A stretch of 64,000 nt of DNA from Pseudomonas japonica (GCF_013522925.1 NZ_JAAMQU010000013.1:62001-126000); one strand, 5' to 3'; positions 16,850-25,637 are shown, numbered from the stretch's first letter. Made by a program: numbers and translations. The notes: generated by a model not told the origin, from the letters alone.

Positions 16850-17440
16850 TCAGCTGCCCATCATATGCCCAAGCTTGCCGGCCTTGGTTGCCAGGTAATA
16901 CTTGTTGTGAGGGTTGTGCCCGGTGTGCAGTGGCACTCGCTCAGCCACGGCGATGCCCATTTCGGTCATGGCCTTCACCTTGCGCGGGTTGTTGGTCATC
17001 AGCCGCAGCGATTTCACACCCAAGTGTTCGAGCATCGGCTGGCAAATGGAGTAATCCCGCTGGTCGGCGGCAAAGCCTAGCCGCTCGTTGGCTTCCACGG
17101 TATCTGCGCCCTCATCCTGAAGCTCGTACGCGCGGATCTTGTTCAACAGGCCAATGCCTCGCCCTTCCTGGCGCAGATACAACAGCACGCCCCGCCCTTC
17201 GCGCGCGATCGCCTGGAGCGCAGCCTCCAGTTGCGAACCGCAGTCGCAGCGCTGGCTGAACAAGGCATCACCCGTGAGGCATTCGGAATGAACCCGCCCC
17301 AACACGGGTTGCCCGTCGGCAACATCGCCCAGGCTGAGGATTACATGTTCGCGCCCGGTCGCCTTCTCGAGAAAGCCGTGCATGGTGAAGGTGGCGAATG
17401 GCGTGGGCAGCTTGCAAGCGGCGACAAAAGCGACGGGCAC
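16850..17440 (-). CDS. ribA: GTP cyclohydrolase II
   Basis: The 196-residue enzyme opens the imidazole ring of GTP, the first step to riboflavin. It has the zinc-binding cysteines in the pattern C-x10-C-x-C (SECLTGDALFSQRCDCGSQ, residues ~53-71), the YLRQEGRGIGL loop near 92 and the GTP-binding RVPLHTGHNPHN near 168. This gene stands apart from the riboflavin operon at 18-24 kb. It is important because the GTP cyclohydrolase domain of the RibBA protein there lacks these cysteines, so this is likely the only functional GTP cyclohydrolase II in the window. Confidence 0.95.
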   Translation of the reverse strand: MPVAFVAACKLPTPFATFTMHGFLEKATGREHVILSLGDVADGQPVLGRVHSECLTGDALFSQRCDCGSQLEAALQAIAREGRGVLLYLRQEGRGIGLLNKIRAYELQDEGADTVEANERLGFAADQRDYSICQPMLEHLGVKSLRLMTNNPRKVKAMTEMGIAVAERVPLHTGHNPHNKYYLATKAGKLGHMMGS

Positions 17441-17588
17441 CTTGTGCTCCTATCTGTGTTAAAGCCGAAAACGTGCGCTGTGGCCTGGCAATAAGCGCAG
17501 GCCGCGGCGCCGGAGATGTCACATTGTAACATCTGTGCTTTGCGCTGACTCAGCTCGAATTTTCGACCGTACCTATCGAGCGGTTCTA

Positions 17589-18341
17589 TCAAGGCGCCTT
17601 CGAAGCGGGCTCATGATCGAACGGATAGGGCATTTTCCACCGCCTGTAGAGGGGCCGTAATTCCCCGCTGGCCACCAACTGATCCATGCGCTTGTCGAAC
17701 ACATCGCGCAGCTCCTGCCCACGCGCATTGTTGGCAAAGCCCAGGTACAGCGGCAGGTCGATCAGGTGCGTCAGCCGAAATGCGGAGAAGTCCGTAGCGT
17801 GCTCCCGGATATAGTCCATTTCCTGCTCGGCATCGATGTAGTAGTCGGCATGCCCACGCTTGAGCATTTCCAGGATACCGTCGCGTCGGCGCACTTCTTC
17901 ATATTGCCTGGCGGCCGGCAGGTAACGCTGGAATTCGTATCCACGCACCCATGCCAGGCGATAGTCACCCAGGTTCGCCTGGGTAGGTACCGGAAGGCGC
18001 GCCAGGCTGAGCGCGTAGATATGGTCGGTATCGTAATGCCAACGCGGATAGAGCGAGGTTTGCTCATCCTTGTAGGAACCGACCCAGGCGTCGGCTTCGC
18101 CGCGCTGCACCAGCCCCACCGAGCGCAGATAGGGCTCTATCCGCCATACCAGCTTGTAACCGGCCGGCTCGAAAATGATCCGCATCAGGTCCCAGCCAAG
18201 CCCGGTACCGTCGGCGCCGGTATAGTCATTCCAGGCTTCGCTGACAATGGCGACGGTGCCCGGTTCGGGCTCGGCAGCCTGGGCAGTACTCAGCCAGCCA
18301 GCCAGCAAGCCACACAACAATGGCGATACCCACTTGAACAT
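17589..18341 (-). CDS. Periplasmic solute-binding protein (family 3 type)
   Basis: From the ATG at 18341, with GGAGGGGG just upstream, the protein is 250 residues. It has a signal peptide (FKWVSPLLCGLLAGWLSTAQAA, cleavage near 24) and a type II periplasmic-binding fold: WNDYTGADGTGLGWDLMRIIF, GEADAWVGSYKD, YIDAEQEMDY and LYRRWKMPYPF. It resembles amino-acid-binding proteins, but no ABC permease or ATPase is adjacent, and orphan members of this type can act as sensors or have other periplasmic roles. The gene sits between ribA and pgpA, an order familiar from P. putida. The ligand is unknown. Confidence 0.82.
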   Translation of the reverse strand: MFKWVSPLLCGLLAGWLSTAQAAEPEPGTVAIVSEAWNDYTGADGTGLGWDLMRIIFEPAGYKLVWRIEPYLRSVGLVQRGEADAWVGSYKDEQTSLYPRWHYDTDHIYALSLARLPVPTQANLGDYRLAWVRGYEFQRYLPAARQYEEVRRRDGILEMLKRGHADYYIDAEQEMDYIREHATDFSAFRLTHLIDLPLYLGFANNARGQELRDVFDKRMDQLVASGELRPLYRRWKMPYPFDHEPASKAP

Positions 18342-18380
18342 TGCCCCCTCCGTTTGGCGCAATTCATGTTTGCCGATGGT

Positions 18381-18884
18381 TCAGGTGAACAGCACCACCA
18401 GCCCTTGCATCGCCAGCCAGGCGAATACGCCCGCCAGTACATCGTCCAGCATGATCCCGATACCCCCGTGTACATGCCGGTCGATCCAGCGAATCGGCCA
18501 GGGCTTGAGGATGTCGAAGAAGCGGAATACCAGGAACCCCGCAAGCAGCCAGTACCAGCCTTCAGGTACCAGCCACAGGGTAATCCACATGCCCACCATT
18601 TCGTCCCACACGATACCTTCATGGTCGTGTACCCGAAGGTCATCGGCCACCTTGCCGCACAGCCAGAAGCCGAACAGCATGGTGACGCCCAGCATAAGCC
18701 AGTAACCCCAGTCGGGCAGCATCTGCCACAACGGAATGAACGGCACGGCCACGATCGAACCCCACGTGCCCGGGGCCTTCGGGAGTGTGCCTGAGCCAAA
18801 CCCGAACGCGATGAAGTGCCACGGGTTACGCCACACCGATGGCGGTACGAACTCTGCGGGCACCTGGTTCGGATGGTCTGTCAC
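18381..18884 (-). CDS. pgpA: Phosphatidylglycerophosphatase A
   Basis: The 167-residue inner-membrane protein removes the phosphate from phosphatidylglycerophosphate in phosphatidylglycerol synthesis. It shows the PgpA family stretches FGSGTLPKAPGTWGS near 30, IVWDEMVGMWIT near 91, FRFFDILKPWPI near 120 and GGIGIMLDDVLAG near 140, with Asp and Glu residues that are probably metal ligands. It starts at a GTG that overlaps the thiL stop by four bases (GTGA), so translation is coupled. It is the last gene of the nrdR-rib-nusB-thiL operon. Confidence 0.94.
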   Translation of the reverse strand: MTDHPNQVPAEFVPPSVWRNPWHFIAFGFGSGTLPKAPGTWGSIVAVPFIPLWQMLPDWGYWLMLGVTMLFGFWLCGKVADDLRVHDHEGIVWDEMVGMWITLWLVPEGWYWLLAGFLVFRFFDILKPWPIRWIDRHVHGGIGIMLDDVLAGVFAWLAMQGLVVLFT

Positions 18885-19858
18885 GGTTGCTCCTGAAAAT
18901 GTTGATAGCCGCGCTGCCTGGGCGTGATGTCCTGGCCCTGGTCATCCAGCACGTACACGCCTTGACCCTCTGCCACATGGCCAATCACCACAGGTTCATG
19001 GCCACGCTGGCGCAGCGGCGACAGGTGATGAGGCGCCAGGGTGAAGGCGAGCACATAATCGTCGCCTCCGCTCAAGGCGGCCTCCATCGCGGCCTGACCG
19101 CCCGCGAAACCTTGCAAGGCATCTGACAGCGGCACGCTCGATTGTTCGATATGCAATGCCACCCCTGAAGCGCGCGCGATATGCCCGCAGTCAGCCAGCA
19201 GGCCGTCAGAAATATCCAGGGCGGCGGAGGCCAGGCCGCGCAGCGCCAACCCCAGGCTGAATTGGGGGCGTGGCGCCCAGTAATGGTCGAGCAATGGCTC
19301 GCTGTGCTCGGGGCTGGCGGTGCGCTGGCCAAGTACCAGCGGCAGCGCCCCGGCGGCGTTACCCAGGTTGCCGCCTACGCACAGTAGGTCGCCCGGCCGG
19401 GCGCCAGCCCGGGTCAACGCCTGCCCTGCGGGCACCGTTCCGAACACCGTGACCGTGAGGCTAAGGGGCCCGCGGGTAGTGTCACCGCCCACCAGCCGCA
19501 ACCCACAGGTAGCAGCCATGGCGTCCAGGCCATCGGCGAAATCGCGCAGCCATGCGGGGGACACTTCGGGCAGGGTAAGGGCCAGGGTAAAGCCGAGCGG
19601 CAATGCGCCCATGGCGGCAAGGTCGCTGGCGGCGACGGCCAGAGAGCGCTGCCCCAGCAGGCGAGGCGGCGCGGCATGCGGGAAGTGCACGCCTTCTACC
19701 AGCGTGTCGGTGGAGACCGCCATCTGCTCGCCCGGCGCAAGGGCAAGCAGGGCGCAATCGTCCCCGATACCCAACGCCACCCCGTCGCTGGCGCGCGCGC
19801 ATACCGCCGCCGCGAAATAGCGACGGATCAGCTCGAACTCACCGAGCGCCACGGCCAC
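18881..19858 (-). CDS. thiL: Thiamine-monophosphate kinase
   Basis: This 325-residue ATP-dependent kinase makes thiamine diphosphate from thiamine monophosphate. Family motifs are the N-terminal GEFELIRRYFA, GIGDDCAL near 31 (metal-binding Asp pair), STDTLVEGVHFP near 49, the GGDTTRG loop near 124, and ALDISDGLLADCGHIA near 213. A GTG at 19858 directly follows the nusB stop; a second GTG lies two codons in. The pairing with nusB and pgpA is the standard gammaproteobacterial order. Confidence 0.94.
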   Translation of the reverse strand: MAVALGEFELIRRYFAAAVCARASDGVALGIGDDCALLALAPGEQMAVSTDTLVEGVHFPHAAPPRLLGQRSLAVAASDLAAMGALPLGFTLALTLPEVSPAWLRDFADGLDAMAATCGLRLVGGDTTRGPLSLTVTVFGTVPAGQALTRAGARPGDLLCVGGNLGNAAGALPLVLGQRTASPEHSEPLLDHYWAPRPQFSLGLALRGLASAALDISDGLLADCGHIARASGVALHIEQSSVPLSDALQGFAGGQAAMEAALSGGDDYVLAFTLAPHHLSPLRQRGHEPVVIGHVAEGQGVYVLDDQGQDITPRQRGYQHFQEQP

Positions 19859-20356
19859 TCAGCGCTTGTTTGCGTTGACTTCCGGCGCGCGCAGGCGCGG
19901 CGCCAGTTTATCCAGCACACCGTTCACGAACTTGTGCCCGTCGGTTGCGCCGTAGATTTTCGCCAGCTCGATGCCCTCGTTGATGACCACCTTGTAAGGC
20001 ACATCCACCCGCTTGAGCAGCTCGAACGTGGACAGGCGCAACACGGACAACTCGACCGGGTCCAGCTCGTCGAGGGTCAGTTCCATGCAGGGCTTGAGCT
20101 GATCGTCGATCTCGGTCTTGTTCGCGGCTACGCCGTGTAACAGTTCGCGGAAGTAGGCACCGTCCACGTCGCTGAAGTCGTTGTCCACACGGAACTGCGC
20201 TTCGATCTCGTTGAGCGAGTGCTTCGCGATATGCCACTGGTAAAGGGCCTGGGTAGCCATTTTCCGAGCTTCACGCCGCTTGGCGCTCTTGCTCTTGGCG
20301 GTGGCTGGGTCCTTGGGCTCGCGAGGGTTGAAACGCTCGTTTTCGTCGTTGATCAC
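19859..20356 (-). CDS. nusB: Transcription antitermination factor NusB
   Basis: The 165-residue protein binds BoxA RNA with NusE (S10) and prevents premature termination in rRNA operons. It shows the NusB core after a ~25-residue charged N-terminal extension: KRREARKMATQALYQWHI, VDGAYFRELLHGV, LDPVELSVLRLSTFELL, VDVPYKVVINEGIELAKIYG and DGHKFVNGVLDKLA. It starts at a GTG overlapping the ribH stop by four bases. The ribH-nusB link is highly conserved. Confidence 0.95.
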   Translation of the reverse strand: MINDENERFNPREPKDPATAKSKSAKRREARKMATQALYQWHIAKHSLNEIEAQFRVDNDFSDVDGAYFRELLHGVAANKTEIDDQLKPCMELTLDELDPVELSVLRLSTFELLKRVDVPYKVVINEGIELAKIYGATDGHKFVNGVLDKLAPRLRAPEVNANKR

Positions 20357-20829
20357 TTGGCCTCCAACTGCGACAGCAGGCTGACCATCTCGAGCGCGCT
20401 CAGGGCGGCTTCGGCACCCTTGTTACCGGCCTTGGTACCGGAACGCTCGATGGCCTGTTCGATGGTGTCGACGGTCAGTACGCCGAAGGCGACTGGCACG
20501 CCAAACTCCATGGACACCTGGGACAGGCCCTTGGTGCATTCGCCTGCAACATATTCGAAGTGAGGGGTGCCGCCGCGGATGACCGCGCCCAGCGCGATGA
20601 TTGCGTCGAACTCACTGCGCTGAGCGACTTTCTGGGCAACCAGCGGGATTTCGAACGCACCCGGCGCGCGAATCACGGTGATGTCGCTTTCGTTGATACC
20701 GTGGCGAACCAGGGCATCGACGGCGCCGCTGACCAGGCTTTCCACGACGAAGCTGTTGAAGCGGCCAACCACCAGCGCATAGCGCCCTTTGGGGGCAATG
20801 AAGGTACCTTCGATGGTCTTCAGGGTCAT
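20353..20829 (-). CDS. ribH: 6,7-dimethyl-8-ribityllumazine synthase
   Basis: The 158-residue enzyme joins 3,4-dihydroxybutanone phosphate with the ribitylaminopyrimidine in the penultimate riboflavin step. Visible elements are VVGRFNSFVVESLVSGAVDAL, APGAFEIPL near residue 57 (substrate loop), IALGAVIRGGTPHFEYVAGECTKGL near 80-104 with the catalytic His, and FGVLTVDT near 115. The length is that of the icosahedral-type enzyme. It is coupled to nusB downstream and separated by 83 bases with a hairpin from ribBA upstream. Confidence 0.95.
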   Translation of the reverse strand: MTLKTIEGTFIAPKGRYALVVGRFNSFVVESLVSGAVDALVRHGINESDITVIRAPGAFEIPLVAQKVAQRSEFDAIIALGAVIRGGTPHFEYVAGECTKGLSQVSMEFGVPVAFGVLTVDTIEQAIERSGTKAGNKGAEAALSALEMVSLLSQLEAK

Positions 20830-20853
20830 TCGGTGTTCTCGTATTTAAAGAGC

Positions 20854-20874
20854 CAGGCCGCACACGGCGGCCTG
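20854..20874. terminator. 8-bp hairpin between ribBA and ribH
   Basis: CAGGCCGC (20854-20861) and GCGGCCTG (20867-20874) form a perfect stem with a 5-base loop in the only sizeable gap of the rib operon. Read on the minus strand, it is followed by CTCTTTAAAT. It may attenuate transcription between ribBA and ribH, or process the mRNA. It does not resemble the FMN riboswitch. Confidence 0.4.
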
Positions 20875-20912
20875 TAGGTAAGTTAAGTCGAAAAGCAGGC
20901 GCCGCGGCCTGT

Positions 20913-22004
20913 TTATTCGGAGGGCACGTATTCTACAACTTCCAGGTCGAATCCGGATATCGCGTTGAACTTCATCGGCGAACTCATGAGGCGCATCTTG
21001 CGCACGCCCAGGTCCCGGAGGATCTGCGAGCCCGCCCCTACGATGCTGTAGGTATTGGGCTTTTTCGGCGGCACGTGCTCGGCCACTTCGCGGATGTGCG
21101 CCAGCAACTGGTCGCCGTCCAGCGGGTGACCCAGCAGCAGCACCACACCGGCGCCCGCTTCGGCCACGTGTGTCATGGCGGCGCGAAGGCTCCAGCGGCC
21201 AGGCTGGCGCACCATCAACAGGTCGCGCAGCGGGTCCATGTTGTGCACCCTTACCAGGGTAGGCTCGTCGGGCTGAACCTTGCCCAGGGTAAGCGCCATG
21301 TGCACGTCGCCTTCGACCGAATCCCGGTAGGTCACCAGGTTGAACTGGCCCAGGTCGGTATCGAGCGGCTGCTCGGAAACGCGGGCCACGGTGCGCTCGT
21401 GGATCATGCGGTAGTGGATCAGGTCAGCGATGGTGCCGATCTTGATCCCATGTTCGGCGGCGAACGCTTCCAGTTCGGTACGGCGCGACATGGTGCCGTC
21501 GTCGTTCATCACTTCACAGATCACGCCGGCAGGCTCGAAGCCGGCCATGCGCGCCAGGTCGCAGGCGGCCTCGGTGTGCCCGGCGCGGGCCAAGGTACCG
21601 CCCGGCTGAGCCATCAGCGGGAAGATATGCCCGGGGCTGACGATGTCTTCGGCCACGGCCTCCTTCGCCGCTGCGGCCTGGACGGTACGCGCGCGATCCG
21701 CGGCGGAGATACCGGTGGTCACGCCTTCGGCCGCTTCGATGGACACCGTGAACTTGGTGCCGAAGCCTGAACCGTTGCGCGGCGCCATCAATGGCAGCTT
21801 CAACGCCTCGCAGCGTTCGCGGGTCATCGGCATGCAGATCAGGCCACGGGCGAAGCGCGCCATGAAGTTGATGTGCTCGGCCTGGCAGCATTCGGCGGCC
21901 ATGATCAGGTCGCCTTCGTTCTCTCGGTCTTCGTCATCCATGAGGATGACCATCTTGCCCTGGCGGATGTCTTCAACCAGCTCTTCGATCGTGTTGAGCG
22001 CCAC
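20913..22004 (-). CDS. ribBA: 3,4-dihydroxy-2-butanone-4-phosphate synthase with degenerate GTP cyclohydrolase II-like domain
   Basis: The 363-residue protein has a complete RibB domain at ~1-200 (MDDEDRENEGDLI near 22, ARFARGLICMP, AEGVTTGISAADRA, RAGHTEAACDLARMAG). This domain makes dihydroxybutanone phosphate from ribulose 5-phosphate. The second half (~205-363) aligns in outline with GTP cyclohydrolase II, but the zinc cysteines are absent: where the family has C-x10-C-x-C, this protein reads VHNMDPLRDLLMVRQPGR. GTP ring opening is therefore unlikely, and the separate ribA gene at 16850-17440 must supply it. This kind of domain decay is known in proteobacterial RibBA proteins. It starts at a GTG preceded by AGGGGG. 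Confidence 0.93.
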   Translation of the reverse strand: MALNTIEELVEDIRQGKMVILMDDEDRENEGDLIMAAECCQAEHINFMARFARGLICMPMTRERCEALKLPLMAPRNGSGFGTKFTVSIEAAEGVTTGISAADRARTVQAAAAKEAVAEDIVSPGHIFPLMAQPGGTLARAGHTEAACDLARMAGFEPAGVICEVMNDDGTMSRRTELEAFAAEHGIKIGTIADLIHYRMIHERTVARVSEQPLDTDLGQFNLVTYRDSVEGDVHMALTLGKVQPDEPTLVRVHNMDPLRDLLMVRQPGRWSLRAAMTHVAEAGAGVVLLLGHPLDGDQLLAHIREVAEHVPPKKPNTYSIVGAGSQILRDLGVRKMRLMSSPMKFNAISGFDLEVVEYVPSE

Positions 22005-22022
22005 GCGGCACCCCCTTGCGTA

Positions 22023-22682
22023 TTATTTGAGGTAGCCGTTGGCGGCCAGGAAGCTTTCGGTGATGCCGCCCTGCCCCGGGTTGGCGGCCTTGTCGCCGAG
22101 CAGCAGGCGCTCCAGGTAGCGGGCCAGGAGGTCGACTTCAAGGTTTACCCGCCGGCCGGGCTGGTAGCTGGCCATGATGGTTTCGGCAAGGGTGTGGGGC
22201 ACGATGGTGAGTTCGAACTCCGCGCCGTTTACCGCGTTTACCGTGAGGCTGGTGCCGTCTACGGTAATCGAGCCCTTGTGAGCGATGTAGCGTGCCAGTT
22301 CAGCCGGCGCCCGCAGGGTGAACTGCACGGCGCGGGCATTCTCGCTGCGGGCTACCACTTCACCCACACCATCCACGTGGCCGCTGACCAGGTGGCCACC
22401 CAGGCGGCTGCTGGGCGTGAGTGCCTTTTCGAGGTTCACCGGGCTGCCGGTTTTCAGGTCGTTGAAAGCGGTGCAGTCCAGGGTTTCGCGGCTAACGTCC
22501 GCCCAAAACCCATCGCCCGGCAATTCCACGGCAGTGAGGCACACACCGTTCACCGCAATGCTGTCGCCAAGTTTCACGTCGGTGAGGTCCAGCTTCCCGG
22601 TGCTCACATACACACGCACGTCACCGCCCTTGGGCGTGAGCGCGCGGATACTGCCAATGGATTCGATGATGCCGGTGAACAT
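22023..22682 (-). CDS. ribE: Riboflavin synthase, alpha subunit type
   Basis: The 219-residue enzyme converts two lumazine molecules into riboflavin plus the pyrimidine. It has the internal duplication of two barrels: MFTGIIESIGSIRALTPKGGDVR and DSIAVNGVCLTAVEL in the first half, ... VSGHVDGVGEVV and KGSITVDGTSLTVNAV in the second. The length is normal. GGAGG lies before the ATG. It is 24 bases downstream of ribD and 18 bases upstream of ribBA. Confidence 0.95.
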   Translation of the reverse strand: MFTGIIESIGSIRALTPKGGDVRVYVSTGKLDLTDVKLGDSIAVNGVCLTAVELPGDGFWADVSRETLDCTAFNDLKTGSPVNLEKALTPSSRLGGHLVSGHVDGVGEVVARSENARAVQFTLRAPAELARYIAHKGSITVDGTSLTVNAVNGAEFELTIVPHTLAETIMASYQPGRRVNLEVDLLARYLERLLLGDKAANPGQGGITESFLAANGYLK

Positions 22683-22706
22683 GGAGGACCTCCGGAAAAC
22701 GGGGAA

Positions 22707-23846
22707 TTATACGGGGCGAGCAGGCGCTGGCACGGCAATGACCTGCCAGTCGTCGCCCACCGCACGCATTTGAACGATTTTCAGCGCTGGCGCCTCGGCC
22801 ATTGTGGTCAGGGGCCAGTCCAGCAAGGGCCGAGCACTGGAGCCCATGAACAAACCAGCCACGAACAAGCGGTACTCATCCACCAGCCCTGCCTGGGCGA
22901 AGGCACCCGCCAGCCGCGGGCCAGCTTCTACAAGCACCTCGTTCGCGCCACGACGGGCGAGCTCGCGCAGCAGCCCCGGCAGATCGACCTGGCCGTTAGC
23001 ACCTGGAAGCAACAACGTATCGGCAGCCACCGCCTCGTAGCCTTCCGGGCTGGAGGGCGACAGAGCGCATACCACCAGCGACGGGCCAGCAGTGAAGAAG
23101 GCAGCATTCGTGGGCACACGCAAACGGCCGTCAATGAGTACGCGCAACGGCGGCCGGCCGGCGGCCAGCGTGGCCATGGGTTCCGGCAGGCCTAGCTCGC
23201 CCGGGCGCACAGTGAGCCGCGCCGCATCGGTGAGTACCGTATCGGCCCCGCTGAGCACCACGCTGGAGCGGGCCCGCAACCGCTGCACCGCACGGCGAGC
23301 GTCGGGGCCGGTGATCCACTGGCTTTCGCCACTGGCCATGGCGGTACGGCCATCCAGGCTCATCGCCAGTTTTACCCGCACAAACGGCAAACCGTGCTCC
23401 ATGCGCTTGATGAACCCTGGGTTGAGTGCCCGCGCCTGCGCTTCAAGCACACCCGCGCGCACCGCAATACCCGCTGCCGCCAGGCGGGCCAGGCCTTGGC
23501 CGGCCACCTGAGGGTTAGGGTCCTGCATGGCCGCGACCACGCGCCCTACCCCGGCGGCCAGCAAGGCGTCGGCACAGGGCGGGGTGCGCCCATGATGGCT
23601 GCAGGGCTCCAGCGTCACGTACGCCGTGGCGCCACGAGCAGCTTCGCCGGCCTGGCGCAAGGCATGAACCTCGGCATGGGGCTCGCCGACGCGCATGTGC
23701 CAACCTTCGCCGACGACCTGCTCGCCCTGGACGATGACACAGCCCACACGCGGGTTGGGATCGGTGGAGTACAGCCCCTGCTCGGCCAATTCCAGCGCGC
23801 GGGCCATGAAGCGGTGGTCGAGGGCGTCCTGCGCGGCGTTGCTCAT
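22707..23846 (-). CDS. ribD: Bifunctional pyrimidine deaminase / reductase
   Basis: The 379-residue protein performs the second and third riboflavin steps: deamination of the pyrimidine and NADPH-dependent reduction of the ribose. The deaminase half (~1-150) has the zinc site GEPHAEVHAL and LEPCSHHGRTPPCADAL near 75-95. The reductase half (~152-379) has PFVRVKLAMSLDGRTA, SQWITGPDARRAVQRLRA and VEAGPRLAGAF. Its ATG overlaps the nrdR stop (ATGA), so the two are translationally coupled. Confidence 0.95.
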   Translation of the reverse strand: MSNAAQDALDHRFMARALELAEQGLYSTDPNPRVGCVIVQGEQVVGEGWHMRVGEPHAEVHALRQAGEAARGATAYVTLEPCSHHGRTPPCADALLAAGVGRVVAAMQDPNPQVAGQGLARLAAAGIAVRAGVLEAQARALNPGFIKRMEHGLPFVRVKLAMSLDGRTAMASGESQWITGPDARRAVQRLRARSSVVLSGADTVLTDAARLTVRPGELGLPEPMATLAAGRPPLRVLIDGRLRVPTNAAFFTAGPSLVVCALSPSSPEGYEAVAADTLLLPGANGQVDLPGLLRELARRGANEVLVEAGPRLAGAFAQAGLVDEYRLFVAGLFMGSSARPLLDWPLTTMAEAPALKIVQMRAVGDDWQVIAVPAPARPV

Positions 23847-24307
23847 TTGATGGCGGGTTCCCGTGCGAGGCGATCGAGCTCTTCGCGGAATTCGTCCAGT
23901 GCCTGAAAGCGCCGGTATACCGAGGCAAAGCGGATGTAGGCGACTTCGTCGAGCTTGCGCAGCTCGGCCATCACCAGCTCCCCGACTACCAAAGACTTGA
24001 CCTCACGCTCGCCGGTGGCGCGCAGCTGGCCCTTGATATGGCCCAGCGCCGCCTCCAGCCGCTCGATGCTGACCGGGCGCTTTTCCAGCGCGCGCTGCAT
24101 GCCGGCGCGCAGTTTCTCTTCATCGAAAGGCTGGCGGCTGCCGTCTTGCTTGATCAGCCGAGGCAGTACCAGCTCGGCGGTTTCGAAGGTGGTGAACCGT
24201 TCGCCACAGGCAAGGCATTCGCGACGGCGCCGCACTTGTTCGCCTTCGGCGACCAGGCGGGAATCGATGACTTTGGTGTCGTTGGCACCGCAGAAGGGAC
24301 AGTGCAT
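23843..24307 (-). CDS. nrdR: Transcriptional repressor NrdR
   Basis: This 154-residue protein binds ATP/dATP and represses ribonucleotide reductase genes. It has the four-Cys zinc finger (CPFC ... CLAC, residues 3-34), the following ERFTTFET, and the ATP-cone domain (VLPRLIKQDGSRQPFDEEKLRAGMQRALEKRPV, ~46-136). I choose the inner ATG at 24307 because family members begin MHCPFC; an in-frame ATG at 24319 would add four residues, and neither has a clear ribosome site. It heads the rib operon. Confidence 0.94.
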   Translation of the reverse strand: MHCPFCGANDTKVIDSRLVAEGEQVRRRRECLACGERFTTFETAELVLPRLIKQDGSRQPFDEEKLRAGMQRALEKRPVSIERLEAALGHIKGQLRATGEREVKSLVVGELVMAELRKLDEVAYIRFASVYRRFQALDEFREELDRLAREPAIK

Positions 24308-24456
24308 GGTGGCCGGCATGTTCTGAAATGGACACCAATGTTAGCGCATCGCCCGCCCAAGACACAGCCTTGGCCGCAAGACAGCGACAGGCCTTTGCGG
24401 TATACAGGCCATGCGCGATGATGCGATTGCCCCATGCCTACAGGAACAGGCTTCCC

Positions 24457-24918
24457 ATGACAGTACGTTCACTTGCCTTGCTCTGCTGCCTCGGCCTGCT
24501 TGCCGCCTGCGCCGGCGAGCCGCCCAAGCCACAACCCGCGCCAGCACCCGTGGCCAAGGCCGCGGCGCCGGACATTCGCGATCCCGAACCCCTCGGCCCC
24601 TTGCCTGCCTACCAGCGTGAACTCAGCGGCAACCTCACCGCGATCCCCGGCGGCGCCGAAGTGGAGCTCGCATTGCTGGTAGTCGACGAACGCGGCCGCC
24701 CACAACAGTTGCTGGCCAATACCACGCTGGCCGGTACCGGCCGACCGTTGCCATTCCGCCTGCGCTTCAACCCCGACGCCTTTCCCCAGGACGCGCGCGT
24801 AGAGCTGCGCGGCCGGGCAAGCCAGTCCGGGCAGTTGATCCTGCACCTCACGCCCCGGCAGATCGGTGGGCCCACCACTCAGGCGCTCGGCACGCTGGAA
24901 ATGACCAAGGCGCCCTGA
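24457..24918 (+). CDS. YbaY-like lipoprotein
   Basis: The ATG at 24457 gives 153 residues with a lipoprotein signal (SLALLCCLGLLAAC, lipidated Cys at ~19) and a Pro/Ala-rich linker. A YbaY-type domain follows (~48-153): LSGNLTAIPGGAEVELALLVVDERGRPQQLLANTTL and LPFRLRFNPDAF. The +2 Ala suggests sorting to the outer membrane. The function of the family is poorly known; some members bind lipids or act with lipoprotein assembly. It lies 3 bases before the methyltransferase gene on the same strand and is divergent from nrdR. Confidence 0.8.
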   Translation: MTVRSLALLCCLGLLAACAGEPPKPQPAPAPVAKAAAPDIRDPEPLGPLPAYQRELSGNLTAIPGGAEVELALLVVDERGRPQQLLANTTLAGTGRPLPFRLRFNPDAFPQDARVELRGRASQSGQLILHLTPRQIGGPTTQALGTLEMTKAP

Positions 24919-24921
24919 CCC

Positions 24922-25575
24922 ATGCCGTTGGAACACCTGCATGCCGCGCTGGGCGAACTGCTGGGCGACGCGCGGTTGGCGCCGACGGCGTTGCCCGAAA
25001 GCAACTTGAGCCTATGGCTGCTGGACCCCGCCCACATGGCGCGCCCCTTCAGCAGCGACGAAACCCGGCGCATTCTCGAGGCGCCGCCGTACTGGAGTTT
25101 TTGCTGGGCCAGTGGCCTTGCGATGGCGCGCTTTCTGGCGGGGCAGCCGCAGTGGGTGCAAGGCAAGCGCGTGCTGGATTTCGGCGCCGGCTCGGGCGTT
25201 GTAGCGATTGCCGCAGCCCGCGCGGGCGCGGCTGAGGTGATGGCCTGCGACCTGGACCCGCTGGCGCTAAGCGCCTGTCGCGCCAACGCGGCGCTGAACA
25301 ACGTCACGCTAAGTTACTGTGACGACTTCTTCGGCGCTCCCGGCGATTTCGACCTGGTGCTGGTGGCGGATGTTTTGTACGACCGGGAAAACCTGCCGCT
25401 GCTCGACGCCTTCTTCGAGCGCGCCGGCGAGGCGCTGGTGGCAGATTCGCGCGTGAGGGACTTCCAGCACCCGCGGTACACCCGACTGGCGCAACTCCAG
25501 GGCCTCACCCTGCCAGACCTGGCCGAACCGGACGAGTTTCGCCACGTGAGCCTGTACCATGGGCAGCGCCAGTGA
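24922..25575 (+). CDS. Class I SAM-dependent methyltransferase (ETF-beta lysine methyltransferase-like)
   Basis: The 217-residue protein has a Rossmann methyltransferase core: motif I VLDFGAGSGVVAIAAARAGA (~80-99), the acidic MACDLDPLALSACRANAALNN, and motif IV LVLVADVLYDRE near 150. The preceding PPYWSFCWASGLAMARFL near 55 is typical of the METTL20/PrmA-like protein lysine methyltransferases. It probably methylates a cytoplasmic protein, but the target is unknown. It sits directly after the YbaY-like lipoprotein gene and 62 bases before ybbN. Confidence 0.83.
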   Translation: MPLEHLHAALGELLGDARLAPTALPESNLSLWLLDPAHMARPFSSDETRRILEAPPYWSFCWASGLAMARFLAGQPQWVQGKRVLDFGAGSGVVAIAAARAGAAEVMACDLDPLALSACRANAALNNVTLSYCDDFFGAPGDFDLVLVADVLYDRENLPLLDAFFERAGEALVADSRVRDFQHPRYTRLAQLQGLTLPDLAEPDEFRHVSLYHGQRQ

Positions 25576-25637
25576 CTTTCGGCTCGGCAGCGCAGCCTTT
25601 ATAGTGTTGCCAACCTTGTCTTCTTTCGAGATTCACC

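Noticed and set aside
20830..20912. Possible FMN riboswitch between ribBA and ribH
   Set aside because: The gap is only 83 bases, shows just one simple hairpin and lacks the conserved multi-stem RFN pattern.
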